A stretch of DNA of 64,000 bases from CAYPHJ01 sp964410485 (GCA_964410485.1 CAYPHJ010000004.1:1-64000); one strand, 5' to 3'. Positions 15,511-24,764 are shown, counted from the stretch's first letter. Numbers and translations: made by a program. Notes: generated from the sequence alone by a model not told the origin.

Positions 15511-17158
15511 CGCTCGTTGCCTCCCGCCTGGCAGCGCGGGTCACAGACGGTTCATCCATGGCCGTCGAAGTCTCGAGCTCCGAGTTTAGGGTTTCGAGTT
15601 CAACCCGAGACCCGACACCCGACACCCGAAACTCATCGATTTCTGGCGCGCCGATCTGCGCGCTTTCCTGGCTGGCGTGGATGCGCTTGAGCGTCAGATC
15701 CACCGCCGGTTCCATACGGCTGAGAAAAGGTTGGGGATAGATGCCCATCACAAAGATCAAAACCACGATCGGGGCTAGAATGACCATCTCGCGCGCGTTC
15801 AAGTCGGTCAGTTTTGCGTTCTCGGGATGAGTCAAGGGGCCGAAAACAACACGGCGAAACATCCATAACATGTACACCGCGCCGAGGATCACGCCTGTCG
15901 CGGCCAGAGCGGTCCACCATGGCACAACGTAAAAAGCACCGAGCAAGATGAGAAACTCACCGACGAAGCCGTTCAATCCGGGCAGCCCTATGGAAGAAAA
16001 CGTCACGATCAATAGCAGCGCCGAGAAGATCGGGATTTGCTTCCACAATCCCCCGAAATCCGCGAGTAGCCGGGTATGGCGGCGGTCGTAGATCATTCCG
16101 ACAAGCAGAAAGAGAGCTCCTGTGGACAGCCCATGACTGAGCATTTGATAGATACTGCCTTGAACGCCATGCAGGTTGAAGGCGAAAAGCCCAAGCATGA
16201 CGAATCCAAGGTGGCTAACCGATGAGTAGGCAACCAACTTCTTGATGTCCGATTGCATCATGGCCACAAGCGCGCCGTAAAGGATGCCGATCACTGCCAG
16301 AGCAATGAAAAAGGGGGCCGCAGCGTGCGCGGCGTCTGGAAAAAGGGGCAACGCAAAGCGTAGGAAGCCGTACGTGCCGAGCTTGAGCAAAACACCAGCA
16401 AGAATCACCGAACCGGCAGTGGGCGCTTCTACGTGCGCGTCAGGCAGCCAGGTATGCAAAGGAAACAGCGGCACTTTGATTGCAAAGGAAAGGGCAAACG
16501 CGAGAAAGAGCCAGATTTGTTCGTGTAATGGCAACCGGAGGTCATAGATTCGCAACAGGTCGAAGGACCACATTTGGCTCATCTCCTCGTGGCGCACCGC
16601 GAGGTAGATGATCGCAACCAGCATGAGCAGGCTGCCGGCCATCGTGAAGATAACGAACTTCACCGCGGCGTAGATTCGCCTCGGGCCGCCCCATACGCCG
16701 ATAAGAAAATACATTGGCACCAGCATGACTTCCCAAAACACATAGAAGAGGAAAAGATCGAGGGCGACGAAGGCGCCGAGCATTCCCGTCTCCAGTAAAA
16801 GCATAAAAAATAAGTACTCCTTGACCCTGTCGGTCACGGACCAGGAGGCCAGGATTACAATCGGCATCAGTAACGTGGTGAGAAGAACCAAAAAAAGGCT
16901 GATCCCATCAATGCCAACGATGTACTCTATACCATAGGCGGGAATCCAGGCCGCGCGCTCGACAAACTGCATTTCTCCTTGCCCGGCATCGAAATCAACA
17001 AATATCCGTAATGACCATAAAACGGCTAGCACCGAAAACGTCAACGCAATGCCGAAAAGCACCCCCGCACGGCGCGGCGGTATAAACAGGAGCGCCATGG
17101 CGCCGAGCACCGGCAGCACGAGCAAGAGACTCAATTCTCCCATGCCGAACACAACCAT
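15500..17158 (-). CDS. nuoM: NADH-quinone oxidoreductase subunit M
   Basis: NuoM is a proton-pumping antiporter-like subunit of complex I. The protein has 552 residues. Family motifs include LEVMLVPMYF-like FWEVMLVPMYFLIG, AIKVPLFPLHTWLPDAHVEA and KKLVAYSSVSHLGFV. The last about 45 residues (from EIDEFRVSG) are unlike NuoM. They are encoded by a word-repeated stretch (15560-15640, cgagacc/cgacacc words) similar to spacer sequence elsewhere in the window, so the C-terminus appears extended by in-frame spacer DNA. Confidence 0.96.
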   Translation of the reverse strand: MVVFGMGELSLLLVLPVLGAMALLFIPPRRAGVLFGIALTFSVLAVLWSLRIFVDFDAGQGEMQFVERAAWIPAYGIEYIVGIDGISLFLVLLTTLLMPIVILASWSVTDRVKEYLFFMLLLETGMLGAFVALDLFLFYVFWEVMLVPMYFLIGVWGGPRRIYAAVKFVIFTMAGSLLMLVAIIYLAVRHEEMSQMWSFDLLRIYDLRLPLHEQIWLFLAFALSFAIKVPLFPLHTWLPDAHVEAPTAGSVILAGVLLKLGTYGFLRFALPLFPDAAHAAAPFFIALAVIGILYGALVAMMQSDIKKLVAYSSVSHLGFVMLGLFAFNLHGVQGSIYQMLSHGLSTGALFLLVGMIYDRRHTRLLADFGGLWKQIPIFSALLLIVTFSSIGLPGLNGFVGEFLILLGAFYVVPWWTALAATGVILGAVYMLWMFRRVVFGPLTHPENAKLTDLNAREMVILAPIVVLIFVMGIYPQPFLSRMEPAVDLTLKRIHASQESAQIGAPEIDEFRVSGVGSRVELETLNSELETSTAMDEPSVTRAARREATSDGR

Positions 17159-17161
17159 CGT

Positions 17162-19090
17162 TTATGATCGACTCAGATAATACGCCAAAAGCGCCAGCGT
17201 GCCGGCCACAAAGCCAATCAGATAATGCTGGATATCGCCGCTTTGCAACGCGCGCCACTTGGCGCTGATGCCGCGCGCCCCATTGGCAATGCCGTTGACA
17301 GCGCCGTCGATAATGCGCGGGTCAAAAATTTGCGCGAGCCACCCGGAAACCGCCGTAAACGGCCGGACAATCAGCCCGTTGTACAATTCATCGATGTAAT
17401 ACTTGTTGACGAGCAGGCGATACATCCTCCCATCCGCCAGAGCGGCCGCCCGCTCAGCCAAAGCACCGGGACGGCCGTACGCCAGGTATGTCAGAGCAAT
17501 TGCTACCGCGACGACGAGCACAGTAAGGAGTACGAGAAACAGCTCCGTAGCCAGATCATGAGGGGCGTGAACGGCCCCGAAAATGGGACTGAGCCACTCT
17601 TCCCATGGGCCGTGCCACATATATTCCGGCGCTCCTACCCACCCCGCGAAGATCGAACCAACAGCCAGAAGCACGAGCGGTACGGTCATAACAGCCGGTG
17701 ATTCATGGATATGCTTTCGTACATCGTCCTCGACGCGGCAGTCACCGTGAAAAACCAATAAGAGTTGCCTGAACATGTAAAAAGTGGTTATGCCCGCCGT
17801 GATCCAACCAACAAACCACAGCGCCACCGAACCGCGCGAGCTGCTGTAGGCTTGCCAAAGAATCAAATCTTTAGAGAAAAACCCGGCGGTCAGCGGCACG
17901 CCGGCAATCGCCAGTGTGGCGGTCAGGTAGGTCCAGTAGGTTTTGGGCAGATAACTCCTCAAGCCCCCCATTTTGCGCATGTCCTGCTCGCCACCCAGCG
18001 CATGAATGACGCTGCCGGCGCCGAGGAACAGGCAGGCCTTAAAAAAAGCGTGTGTGAAAAGATGAAATACCGCCGCGCTGAAGGCTCCCACCCCGATCGC
18101 AAGGAACATGTAGCCTAGCTGGCTCACTGTCGAATAGGCCAGCACCCGCTTGATGTCGTTCTGCGTCAGAGCCACCGTGGCGGCGAAGAATGCAGTCGCG
18201 GCGCCTACCCAGGCGATCACCGACAAAGTGAGTGGCGCGAGATCGAACAGGAAGTGGAGCCGCGCCGCCATGTAAACGCCGGCAGTCACCATTGTGGCCG
18301 CATGGATTAGCGCGCTGACCGGCGTCGGACCAGCCATGGCATCGGGCAACCAGACAAACAGCGGAATCTGGGCAGATTTTCCGGTGGCGCCGAGGAACAG
18401 CAGCAACGTGATCAGGGTAACGGTCCCGGGGCCAAGCAGATGGGTGTGAGTCTCGAGGACGGCAAAATCGAGCGTCCAAATTCCGTTCCGCCCCAGTTCG
18501 GTAACGAGAAGAAGAATACCCAATACAAAACCGAAGTCGCCAATCCGATTCACGATGAACGCCTTGTTGCCCGCAATCGCATTGGCGGAGTCGTGATACC
18601 AAAAACCGATCAGCAAAAAAGAGCAGAGCCCAACCCCCTCCCAGCCGACGAACAGGAGAAGCAGGTTATCTCCCATGACCAACAGCAGCATGAAAAAAAC
18701 GAACAGATTGAGGTAGACAAAAAAGCGGACGATTCCCGTATCGTGATCCATGTAGCCGAGAGAATAAATGTGAATCAAAAACCCGATGCCCGTGACGACG
18801 ACCAGCATCACTGCGGTCAGGGGATCGACCTGGAGTGAAAAGTTCGCCTGGAAGGAGCCCGATGAGATCCAGGTGTATACGTTGTCGCGAAGAACCCCTC
18901 CGGCCGGAAGAACGGCCAGGGCGTAGAGCGAAAGAACAAACGCGGCGCCTACGGCTGTGCAGGCGAGCGCACCGGCATTCCTCTTGCCCAGCCGCTCGCC
19001 AAAAAAAGCGTTCGTCAGACTCGCGATCAGGGGCGCGAGTGGAATCCAGCGCAGCAGGTGCTCCGCCACCTCTTGTCCGGGCGTTACCAT
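17162..19090 (-). CDS. nuoL: NADH-quinone oxidoreductase subunit L
   Basis: NuoL is the distal proton-pumping subunit of complex I, with a long lateral helix. The protein has 642 residues. Motifs include GWEGVGLCSFLLIGFW, SAQIPLFVWLPDAMAGPTPVSALIHAATMVTAGVY and KRVLAYSTVSQLGYM. The C-terminal helix and anchor (YLIGFVAGTLALLAYYL) are present, so it is full length. It overlaps nuoK by 7 bp and leaves 3 bp to nuoM. Confidence 0.97.
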   Translation of the reverse strand: MVTPGQEVAEHLLRWIPLAPLIASLTNAFFGERLGKRNAGALACTAVGAAFVLSLYALAVLPAGGVLRDNVYTWISSGSFQANFSLQVDPLTAVMLVVVTGIGFLIHIYSLGYMDHDTGIVRFFVYLNLFVFFMLLLVMGDNLLLLFVGWEGVGLCSFLLIGFWYHDSANAIAGNKAFIVNRIGDFGFVLGILLLVTELGRNGIWTLDFAVLETHTHLLGPGTVTLITLLLFLGATGKSAQIPLFVWLPDAMAGPTPVSALIHAATMVTAGVYMAARLHFLFDLAPLTLSVIAWVGAATAFFAATVALTQNDIKRVLAYSTVSQLGYMFLAIGVGAFSAAVFHLFTHAFFKACLFLGAGSVIHALGGEQDMRKMGGLRSYLPKTYWTYLTATLAIAGVPLTAGFFSKDLILWQAYSSSRGSVALWFVGWITAGITTFYMFRQLLLVFHGDCRVEDDVRKHIHESPAVMTVPLVLLAVGSIFAGWVGAPEYMWHGPWEEWLSPIFGAVHAPHDLATELFLVLLTVLVVAVAIALTYLAYGRPGALAERAAALADGRMYRLLVNKYYIDELYNGLIVRPFTAVSGWLAQIFDPRIIDGAVNGIANGARGISAKWRALQSGDIQHYLIGFVAGTLALLAYYLSRS

Positions 19091-19386
19091 TTAAGAAGCT
19101 GCAGCTCTTGGGGATCAAGACTTTGCCGATGGCGAAAAACCGAGATGACAATCGCCAATCCAACCACCGCTTCGGCGGCGGCCACTGACATCACAAAGAA
19201 CACGATCACCTGTCCTTCAATCGAGACGAGAAAGCGGGAGAACGCGATGAAACTCAAGTTCACCGCGTTGAGCATCAGTTCAATCGACATCAAGATGACG
19301 ATGAGATTGCGACGGATCAGGACACCGACCACCCCAATGGCAAAGATGACGGCGCTGAGCACAAGATAATGGTCCAATGGAACCAT
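19084..19386 (-). CDS. nuoK: NADH-quinone oxidoreductase subunit K
   Basis: NuoK is a small three-helix membrane subunit of complex I, with 100 residues. It carries the family features GVLIRRNLIVILMSIELMLNAVNL and VAAAEAVVGLAIV, including the conserved membrane glutamates used in the proton path. It is tightly spaced between nuoJ and nuoL. Confidence 0.97.
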   Translation of the reverse strand: MVPLDHYLVLSAVIFAIGVVGVLIRRNLIVILMSIELMLNAVNLSFIAFSRFLVSIEGQVIVFFVMSVAAAEAVVGLAIVISVFRHRQSLDPQELQLLKW

Positions 19387-19392
19387 CGTGAA

Positions 19393-19881
19393 CTACCCCT
19401 CCCTTTTCGCCAAGACGAGCGCGCCGATCATAGCCACCAGGAGAAGCACGGCGACTATTTCAAAAGGCAGGAGAAAGTCGGTAAAAAGACTCCTGCCCAC
19501 CATTTCGGGGCTGCCGAACAATTCCGGTGCCGGCACCGGCTCGGCGGCGGGCGGCCCGACCGAAATGAAAGCAATCAAAGTCACGGCCAAGAAAAACGCC
19601 GCAGCGCCGCCCAGACTCCACCAGCGTCGTTGCTCGACCGCGGTCGGACTGAGCAACATGATGACAAAAAGAAACAGCACCATGATGGCCCCGGCATACA
19701 CAAGCACCTGCAAGACGCCGATCAGCGGCGCGTGGAGCGTGAAGAAAAAAATCGCCATGATAAACAGCGCCGCGACAAGGGCCATGGCACTATGAACCAC
19801 GTTGCGCTGCAGGACAACAAGAAGCGCGGAGGCGACCAACAGCGCCGCCATAATGTAAAAGCCAATCAACGATGCCGTCAT
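19393..19881 (-). CDS. nuoJ: NADH-quinone oxidoreductase subunit J
   Basis: NuoJ is a membrane subunit of complex I, with 162 residues from the chosen ATG (MTASLIGFYIMAALLVASAL). The family segment NVVHSAMALVAALFIMAIFF and the conserved VLVYAGAIMVLFLFVIMLL are visible. The open frame extends upstream to 20034 inside nuoH, but those residues are not NuoJ-like. nuoH ends at 19893, so no room exists for nuoI, which normally lies between H and J. Confidence 0.95.
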   Translation of the reverse strand: MTASLIGFYIMAALLVASALLVVLQRNVVHSAMALVAALFIMAIFFFTLHAPLIGVLQVLVYAGAIMVLFLFVIMLLSPTAVEQRRWWSLGGAAAFFLAVTLIAFISVGPPAAEPVPAPELFGSPEMVGRSLFTDFLLPFEIVAVLLLVAMIGALVLAKREG

Positions 19882-19892
19882 CTCAAAGCTCT

Positions 19893-21044
19893 TTACTGCG
19901 CCGCGAAAATGATGATAGCCGTGACGATCACGTTTACGAGCGCCAGAGGCAGCAGCATCTCCCATCCCAGGCGCATGACCTGATCGTAACGGAACCGCGG
20001 CACGCTCCAGCGCAGCAGAATTTGCACCCAGCAAAAAAAGACGACCTTCAGCGTGAACGCGCCGACTTGCAGCAGCACCACCGCCAGGTGCGGCAGCAGC
20101 CAGGTCGTGCCCCAGGGAAAGTGAAACCCGTCGCGCATCAAATAGGGGATCTGCCAGCCGCCAAAAAACAGCGTTGTCACCAGCGCCGCCGCAACAACCA
20201 TCTCGGCGAACTCCCCGGCAAAGAACATTAAAAACTTGCCGCCGGAATATTCCACATGATAGCCGGCAACGAGTTCCGACTCGCCTTCCGGCAGGTCGAA
20301 CGGTACACGCTTTGTTTCAGCAAGCGCGGAAGTGAAAAACAGCAAAAAACCCAAAGGCTGCAGAAAAACACCCCATGCGGGAATCCAACCGATTACCGGG
20401 GCAAGAAAAGCGGCCCATTGCGGCAGGATGTCGCCGATCAACGCGCCCTGCCAGCGCACCATTTCTTGCGGTTCCAACGTTCCGTACACCAGGAGAACAC
20501 CTATGACCGAAAGCCCGAGAGCTACCTCATACGAAATCATCTGGGCCGAGCCGCGCACGCCTCCTAACAGGGAAAATTTATTGTTCGATGCCCAGGCGCC
20601 GATCACCACGCCATAGACCGACAGTGAAGTCATGGCGAATATATAGAGGATACCGATATTGAGGTTCGCAACTTGAAGATTAATCTCCCGCTCTCCAATG
20701 ATTAAGACATCCCCGAAGGGAATCACGGCGAAGGTCACAAGGGCGGGAAACAACGCCAGGCAAGGAGCCAGTGTATGGAGAAACTTGTCGCCGCGCGGCG
20801 GAATGAAATCTTCTTTGGTGAGGAATTTGATCGTGTCGGCGATCAGAGTGTTCACCAATCCAAGCCCGGCAAAACCAAAAACCGAGGCGCGATTTGCGCC
20901 AACCCGATCTTGAATGAGCGCGCTCCCCTTGCGCTCGATCCAGCCTAGAAGGCCGGCGAGATTCAAGACCATAAAAAGGACGAGAAACGCTTTTGCCGCG
21001 GTGATCCCGATGTCAACGATCATGATCTTCCACACCACCACCAA
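19893..21044 (-). CDS. nuoH: NADH-quinone oxidoreductase subunit H
   Basis: NuoH is the membrane subunit that, with NuoB and NuoD, builds the quinone chamber of complex I. The protein has up to 383 residues. Motifs include ERKGSALIQDRVGANRAS, KEDFIPPRGDKF, SYEVALGLSVIGVLL and ETKRVPFDLPEGESELVAGYHVEYSG, the quinone-site loop. A second start at Met8 (21023) reduces the overlap with nuoG from 32 to 11 bp and may be used instead. Confidence 0.96.
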   Translation of the reverse strand: MVVVWKIMIVDIGITAAKAFLVLFMVLNLAGLLGWIERKGSALIQDRVGANRASVFGFAGLGLVNTLIADTIKFLTKEDFIPPRGDKFLHTLAPCLALFPALVTFAVIPFGDVLIIGEREINLQVANLNIGILYIFAMTSLSVYGVVIGAWASNNKFSLLGGVRGSAQMISYEVALGLSVIGVLLVYGTLEPQEMVRWQGALIGDILPQWAAFLAPVIGWIPAWGVFLQPLGFLLFFTSALAETKRVPFDLPEGESELVAGYHVEYSGGKFLMFFAGEFAEMVVAAALVTTLFFGGWQIPYLMRDGFHFPWGTTWLLPHLAVVLLQVGAFTLKVVFFCWVQILLRWSVPRFRYDQVMRLGWEMLLPLALVNVIVTAIIIFAAQ

Positions 21045-22611
21045 CTTGCATGCCCTGATCTCCGATTGCGTCGTAGCTGAGGCCGCGGTAAGCGGGGACT
21101 TCGCCTCTCAACGCCTCAAACAGGCGGCTCGGCTCGAGAGGGACTTCTTCACCCAATTCACCGAGCAAGCGAGCGAAGATCTCACTATCGTGGAGCGCCC
21201 CTTCGGGCGCAACAAGCGCCGGATTGAGTTTCTGAACACGTCCCTGTCGATTTGTATAGGTCCCCGATTTTTCCCCGAAATGGGTTCCGGGGAGCACAAT
21301 GTGAGCCAGTCTTGCCGTTTCACTAAGGTGCACATCCTGAACGACTAAAAAAGACAGTCTTCCAAGAGCGTTGCGGATTGTTGGCTCGTTATCAGCGTCG
21401 CTCAACAGATCCTCTCCGACAATGTACGCCCCGGCGAAATCACCCTTCAGGAGTTTGTCCATGAGAGGATCGAAGGCGCCATTGGAGCTCACACCCATGT
21501 CGCGTGCCCCTCGGTAATTCGGCGAGCGGTCGGGGCTCATCAGAATCTTTTGTACGTCGGTTAGCGACCGCTCTCGGTAAAACACCTCGAGCGCGGCTCG
21601 AGGCGAAAGGCGCTTGATGAATTTGCGAAACAGGTAGGCTTCTTCGTTCGTGTTTCTCCCGGAAAGGATCGCCGCGACCGGTTGGGCCGCAGTGAGGCCG
21701 TTCAACGTCTCGCGCAGCGCCTCCTCCCACGTGACCGCAACAAGGCCGCCTTCCTGACGGATCATGGGCGTGGTCAGCCGTGGTCCTTCGGTCAACTCGT
21801 GAAAACAATAGCGTCCCTCGTCACACAGCCAGTGGCTGTTGACAGCTTCGTTGATTCTGGGCTTAAAGCGCGCGATGCGATTCTGGTAAGTCTCCACGCT
21901 GATGTTGCACCCGGTGCTGCAGCCGGGACAAACGGATGGCGTTTTCTGCAGATACCAGACCCGCACCCTGAAACGGAAGTCACGGTCCGTTAAAGCGCCA
22001 ACGGGACAGATATCGTTCACGTTTGCCGATAGGGGGTTGTCAAGCACGGCGCCCGGAAAAAGCGCGATCGTCGAATGGTCGCCGCGGTTAACCACCGTGA
22101 GCTCATTCGTACCTGTCACTTCCTGGAGAAAGCGCACGCACCGCGTGCACTTGATGCAGCGCTCACCGTCGAAAACAACGTTTGGACCGAAAACTTCCTT
22201 TTTTCGGTCATGATGCTTTGTCTCCGCAAACCGGCTCTCCCGCAGGTCATGCTTCATGTAGTAATCCTGCAGCCAGCACTCGCCCGCCTGATCGCAAATC
22301 GGACAATCGAGGGGGTGATTGATCAAGAGAAATTCCATCACGGCCTTGCGGGCGGTCAGGACTTTGGCGCTTTGCGTGAGGACGGACATGCCTTCAGCGA
22401 CCTGCGTGTTGCAGGCGATCTGCAGCTTGGGCATCTTCGCGATTTCCACCAGACACATGCGGCAGTTGCCCGCAATGGAGAGCTTCGGATGATAACAATA
22501 ATAGGGAATGGAAATCCCCTCCGCCGCGGCCGCCTGGATCACCGTCTTGCCCTTGCTGGTAACGACTTCCTTCCCGTCGATCGTGATCTTAACTGGATCC
22601 ATAAAAAGCAA
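21013..22611 (-). CDS. nuoG: NADH-quinone oxidoreductase subunit G (short form)
   Basis: NuoG carries the iron-sulfur chain in the peripheral arm of complex I. Visible cluster ligands are the 2Fe-2S N1b set (YYCYHPKLSIAGNCRMC), the N5 set (HPLDCPICDQAGEC), the N4 set (CIKCTRCV with NDICPVGAL) and the N7 set (CPGCSTGCN with a later HWLCDEGR). At 532 residues it is shorter than the 680-900 usual for NuoG, because the C-terminal molybdopterin-like domain is reduced. An alternative start is Met4 (MDPVKITIDG). Confidence 0.94.
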   Translation of the reverse strand: MLFMDPVKITIDGKEVVTSKGKTVIQAAAAEGISIPYYCYHPKLSIAGNCRMCLVEIAKMPKLQIACNTQVAEGMSVLTQSAKVLTARKAVMEFLLINHPLDCPICDQAGECWLQDYYMKHDLRESRFAETKHHDRKKEVFGPNVVFDGERCIKCTRCVRFLQEVTGTNELTVVNRGDHSTIALFPGAVLDNPLSANVNDICPVGALTDRDFRFRVRVWYLQKTPSVCPGCSTGCNISVETYQNRIARFKPRINEAVNSHWLCDEGRYCFHELTEGPRLTTPMIRQEGGLVAVTWEEALRETLNGLTAAQPVAAILSGRNTNEEAYLFRKFIKRLSPRAALEVFYRERSLTDVQKILMSPDRSPNYRGARDMGVSSNGAFDPLMDKLLKGDFAGAYIVGEDLLSDADNEPTIRNALGRLSFLVVQDVHLSETARLAHIVLPGTHFGEKSGTYTNRQGRVQKLNPALVAPEGALHDSEIFARLLGELGEEVPLEPSRLFEALRGEVPAYRGLSYDAIGDQGMQVGGGVEDHDR

Positions 22612-22676
22612 CCTTGGAGTGATGGAGTAGTGGAGTATAGGAGTGTTGGCCTCCTCTCCGCCACTCCATTACCCCA
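22612..22676. repeat. Word-iterated spacer between nuoF and nuoG
   Basis: The word ggagt is repeated with variation on one side, and the reverse-complement word actcc follows (ccactccattaccccatcac). The spacer is thus a quasi-palindrome made of short repeats. Similar architecture with other words occurs in several other spacers in the window. Confidence 0.7.
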
Positions 22677-23957
22677 TCACTCCATGACTCCGTTCTTCAT
22701 GACGCAGCGTTTTTCCCCAATGTGCTCTTCAAACTCATCACGGTATTTTTTTATGAACGCCGCCGCCGGCATCGCCGCAGCGTCGCCAAACGGGCAGATG
22801 GTATTACCCATGATATTGCCGCTTACGTTCAAAATAAGTTCGAGATCGCCTTTTTCTCCCCGTCCGTTTTCGATGCGATGAAAGATTTTCTCCATCCAAT
22901 GACACCCCTCGCGACAGGGGCTGCATTGTCCGCAGGACTCGTGGGCAAAAAAGTGCGCGATGTTCCAGGCTGCGCGGACCATGCAGGTGGTGTCGTCCAT
23001 GACGATGACACCGCCCGAGCCCAGCAGACTCCCGGCCGCTTGGACGGATTCATAATCCAAATTGACCTTTTCAATTTCATCGGCTGTCAATACGGGCATG
23101 GAGGCGCCACCCGGAATTACACCTTTCAGCTTGCGACCACCTGGCACACCGCCGCAGTCTTCCTGCAGAAACCTTTTGAATGGATAACCCATCTCGATCT
23201 CGTAAACGCCGGGCTTGGCGATATGCCCACTCACGCTAAAAAGCTTGGTTCCTTTGCTCTTCTCCGTGCCCATTGCGGCATAGGCGGCCGCGCCATGATG
23301 GATGATCCAGGGAAGCGCCGCCAGGGTCTCGACGTTATTCACCACCGTAGGACACCCAAACAAGCCATGCGTCGCCGGGAACGGCGGCTTGAGTTTTGGC
23401 CAGCCCCGGCTACCCTCCAGAGAAGACAGTAACGCGGTTTCCTCGCCGCAAATATACGCGCCTGCGCCGAGATGGATGATCACGTCCAAGTCGTAGCCGG
23501 AGCCCAAGATGTTCTTGCCAATGTATCCCGCTTCAGTGGCCTCAGTAACGGCCCGCTCGAGCATCGCCGCGCCGAAAGCAAACTCACCTCGGATATATAC
23601 GAACGCGGTGTGGGATTGAATCGCATAGGCAGCGATCAAGGTGCCTTCAATGACGGAGTGAGGATCTTTCTCAATGATCAGCCGGTCTTTGAACGTACCC
23701 GGTTCGCTTTCGTCGGCATTGCAGATCAGATATTTGGGCTTCGTATTGTCCTTGGGAACAAAACTCCACTTCATCCCAGTCGGAAATCCGGCGCCTCCGC
23801 GCCCTCTCAAACCGGAAGCTTTCACTTCTTCAATGACTTGCTCCTGCTTCATCTCGCCAAGGACCTTTTCCCAGGCTCGATAACCACCGCGTGAGCGGTA
23901 AACCGCCAGCGTATGCGAGTCAGGAACATCAATATTGCGTAACAGAACCTTTTCCAT
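22677..23957 (-). CDS. nuoF: NADH-quinone oxidoreductase subunit F
   Basis: NuoF binds NADH and FMN and is the electron entry point of complex I. The protein has 426 residues. The FMN/NADH glycine-rich segment GLRGRGGAGFPTGMKW is at about residue 49, ICNADESEPGTFKDR and GAGAYICGEETALLSSLEG are present, and the N3 4Fe-4S ligands are in ESCGQCSPCREGCHWMEK plus TICPFGDAA. The protein is complete. It is preceded by a 303-bp spacer that contains inserted repeats. Confidence 0.97.
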   Translation of the reverse strand: MEKVLLRNIDVPDSHTLAVYRSRGGYRAWEKVLGEMKQEQVIEEVKASGLRGRGGAGFPTGMKWSFVPKDNTKPKYLICNADESEPGTFKDRLIIEKDPHSVIEGTLIAAYAIQSHTAFVYIRGEFAFGAAMLERAVTEATEAGYIGKNILGSGYDLDVIIHLGAGAYICGEETALLSSLEGSRGWPKLKPPFPATHGLFGCPTVVNNVETLAALPWIIHHGAAAYAAMGTEKSKGTKLFSVSGHIAKPGVYEIEMGYPFKRFLQEDCGGVPGGRKLKGVIPGGASMPVLTADEIEKVNLDYESVQAAGSLLGSGGVIVMDDTTCMVRAAWNIAHFFAHESCGQCSPCREGCHWMEKIFHRIENGRGEKGDLELILNVSGNIMGNTICPFGDAAAMPAAAFIKKYRDEFEEHIGEKRCVMKNGVME

Positions 23958-23964
23958 ACTTGTA

Positions 23965-24035
23965 GAGACCGCGGACGATCGACCGTCGACCGCCGAGTAT
24001 CGAACGTGGACGGTGAACCGCCGACCTTTCGGGCG
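23965..24035. repeat. Word-iterated spacer arm, left of the family B element
   Basis: This stretch is built from variants of cgacc/ggacg. The reverse-complement words (cggtc) fill 24182-24292 on the other side of the family B element, so the palindromic element appears nested in the middle of a word-iterated inverted repeat. Confidence 0.65.
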
Positions 24036-24038
24036 CGT

Positions 24039-24176
24039 CTAGCAGGTTGCTGAAAAGAGATTCGGAATGCTTCGACAGGCTCAGCATGAACGGAAAATCC
24101 CTACTCATTTCAAGTTCCTCTCCGTTCGCCCTGAGGTTCTCGAAGGGTGAACGGGGAGTTTTCAGCAGCCTGTTAG
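24039..24176. repeat. Dispersed palindromic element, family B, copy 1
   Basis: The termini are ctagcaggttgctgaaaa and ttttcagcagcctgttag, near-perfect inverted repeats. Inner arms are ttcgacaggctcagcatgaa and ctgaggttctcgaaggg. A second copy with the same termini and length is at 57840-57978. The element sits between nuoE and nuoF, inside a probable operon, so transcripts would contain a long hairpin there. It has no coding capacity. Confidence 0.85.
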
Positions 24177-24181
24177 AGCAG

Positions 24182-24292
24182 CGGTCGTCCGACCCCCGGT
24201 CGTCGGTCTTCCGTCTGCCGTCCTCGGTCCGCGGTCGCTTTCTTCTCCCGCCCTCCCGGTCTACGGTCTGCGGTCCCCAGTCCGCGGGCGTT
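24182..24292. repeat. Word-iterated spacer arm, right of the family B element
   Basis: Variants of cggtc are repeated here (cggtcgtcggtcttccgtct and later words). They are complementary in word content to 23965-24035. The end overlaps the last codons of nuoE (stop at 24261), so the C-terminal residues RLKERPRTGDRRP of NuoE are encoded by the repeat. Confidence 0.65.
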
Positions 24293-24764
24293 CTTTTAAC
24301 CGTTCCAGGATCGCCTTCACCCTCTCTTCGGTCAAATTTTCGTAATAGTCGTCGTTAATCTGCATCATGGGCGCCGTGCCGCAAGACGCCAGGCATTCCA
24401 CCTCTGACAGACTAAATCGCCCATCCGGCGAAGTTTGGCCAACCTCGACACCCAAAGCTTTTTTTAAGTAATTGGTAATCTTATCCGCGCCTCGGAGCGC
24501 ACAGGGCAAGGTGCGGCAGACCTGAATGTGGTGGTACCCCATGGGCTTGGTATAGAGCATCGTATAAAAGCTGACGATGCCGTGAACCCGCGCGGGCGAC
24601 TGGTCCATCAACCTCGCGACGTATGCAATGGCTTCCACGCCCAGATAGCCGAACTCCCGCTGGGCCAGCCGGAGTACCGGCAGCATGGCCGCTTCCTTTT
24701 TTGGGTAGCGCGCCACGATCTGCTGAAACTTCTTCAATGTGTCAGGTGAAAACTCCAGCGACAT
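24261..24764 (-). CDS. nuoE: NADH-quinone oxidoreductase subunit E
   Basis: NuoE is a thioredoxin-like subunit that holds the 2Fe-2S cluster N1a beside NuoF. The protein has 167 residues. Cluster ligands are in the pattern CRTLPC and CLASCGTAP, with VHGIVSFYTMLYTKPMG before them. The last about 10 residues fall in word-iterated repeat DNA. It is the first gene of the E-F-G dehydrogenase module. Confidence 0.96.
   Translation of the reverse strand: MSLEFSPDTLKKFQQIVARYPKKEAAMLPVLRLAQREFGYLGVEAIAYVARLMDQSPARVHGIVSFYTMLYTKPMGYHHIQVCRTLPCALRGADKITNYLKKALGVEVGQTSPDGRFSLSEVECLASCGTAPMMQINDDYYENLTEERVKAILERLKERPRTGDRRP

Noticed and set aside
22075..22881. 268-codon plus-strand ORF across nuoF-nuoG
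   Set aside because: Runs antisense across two well-supported genes and their spacer, and shows no domain.
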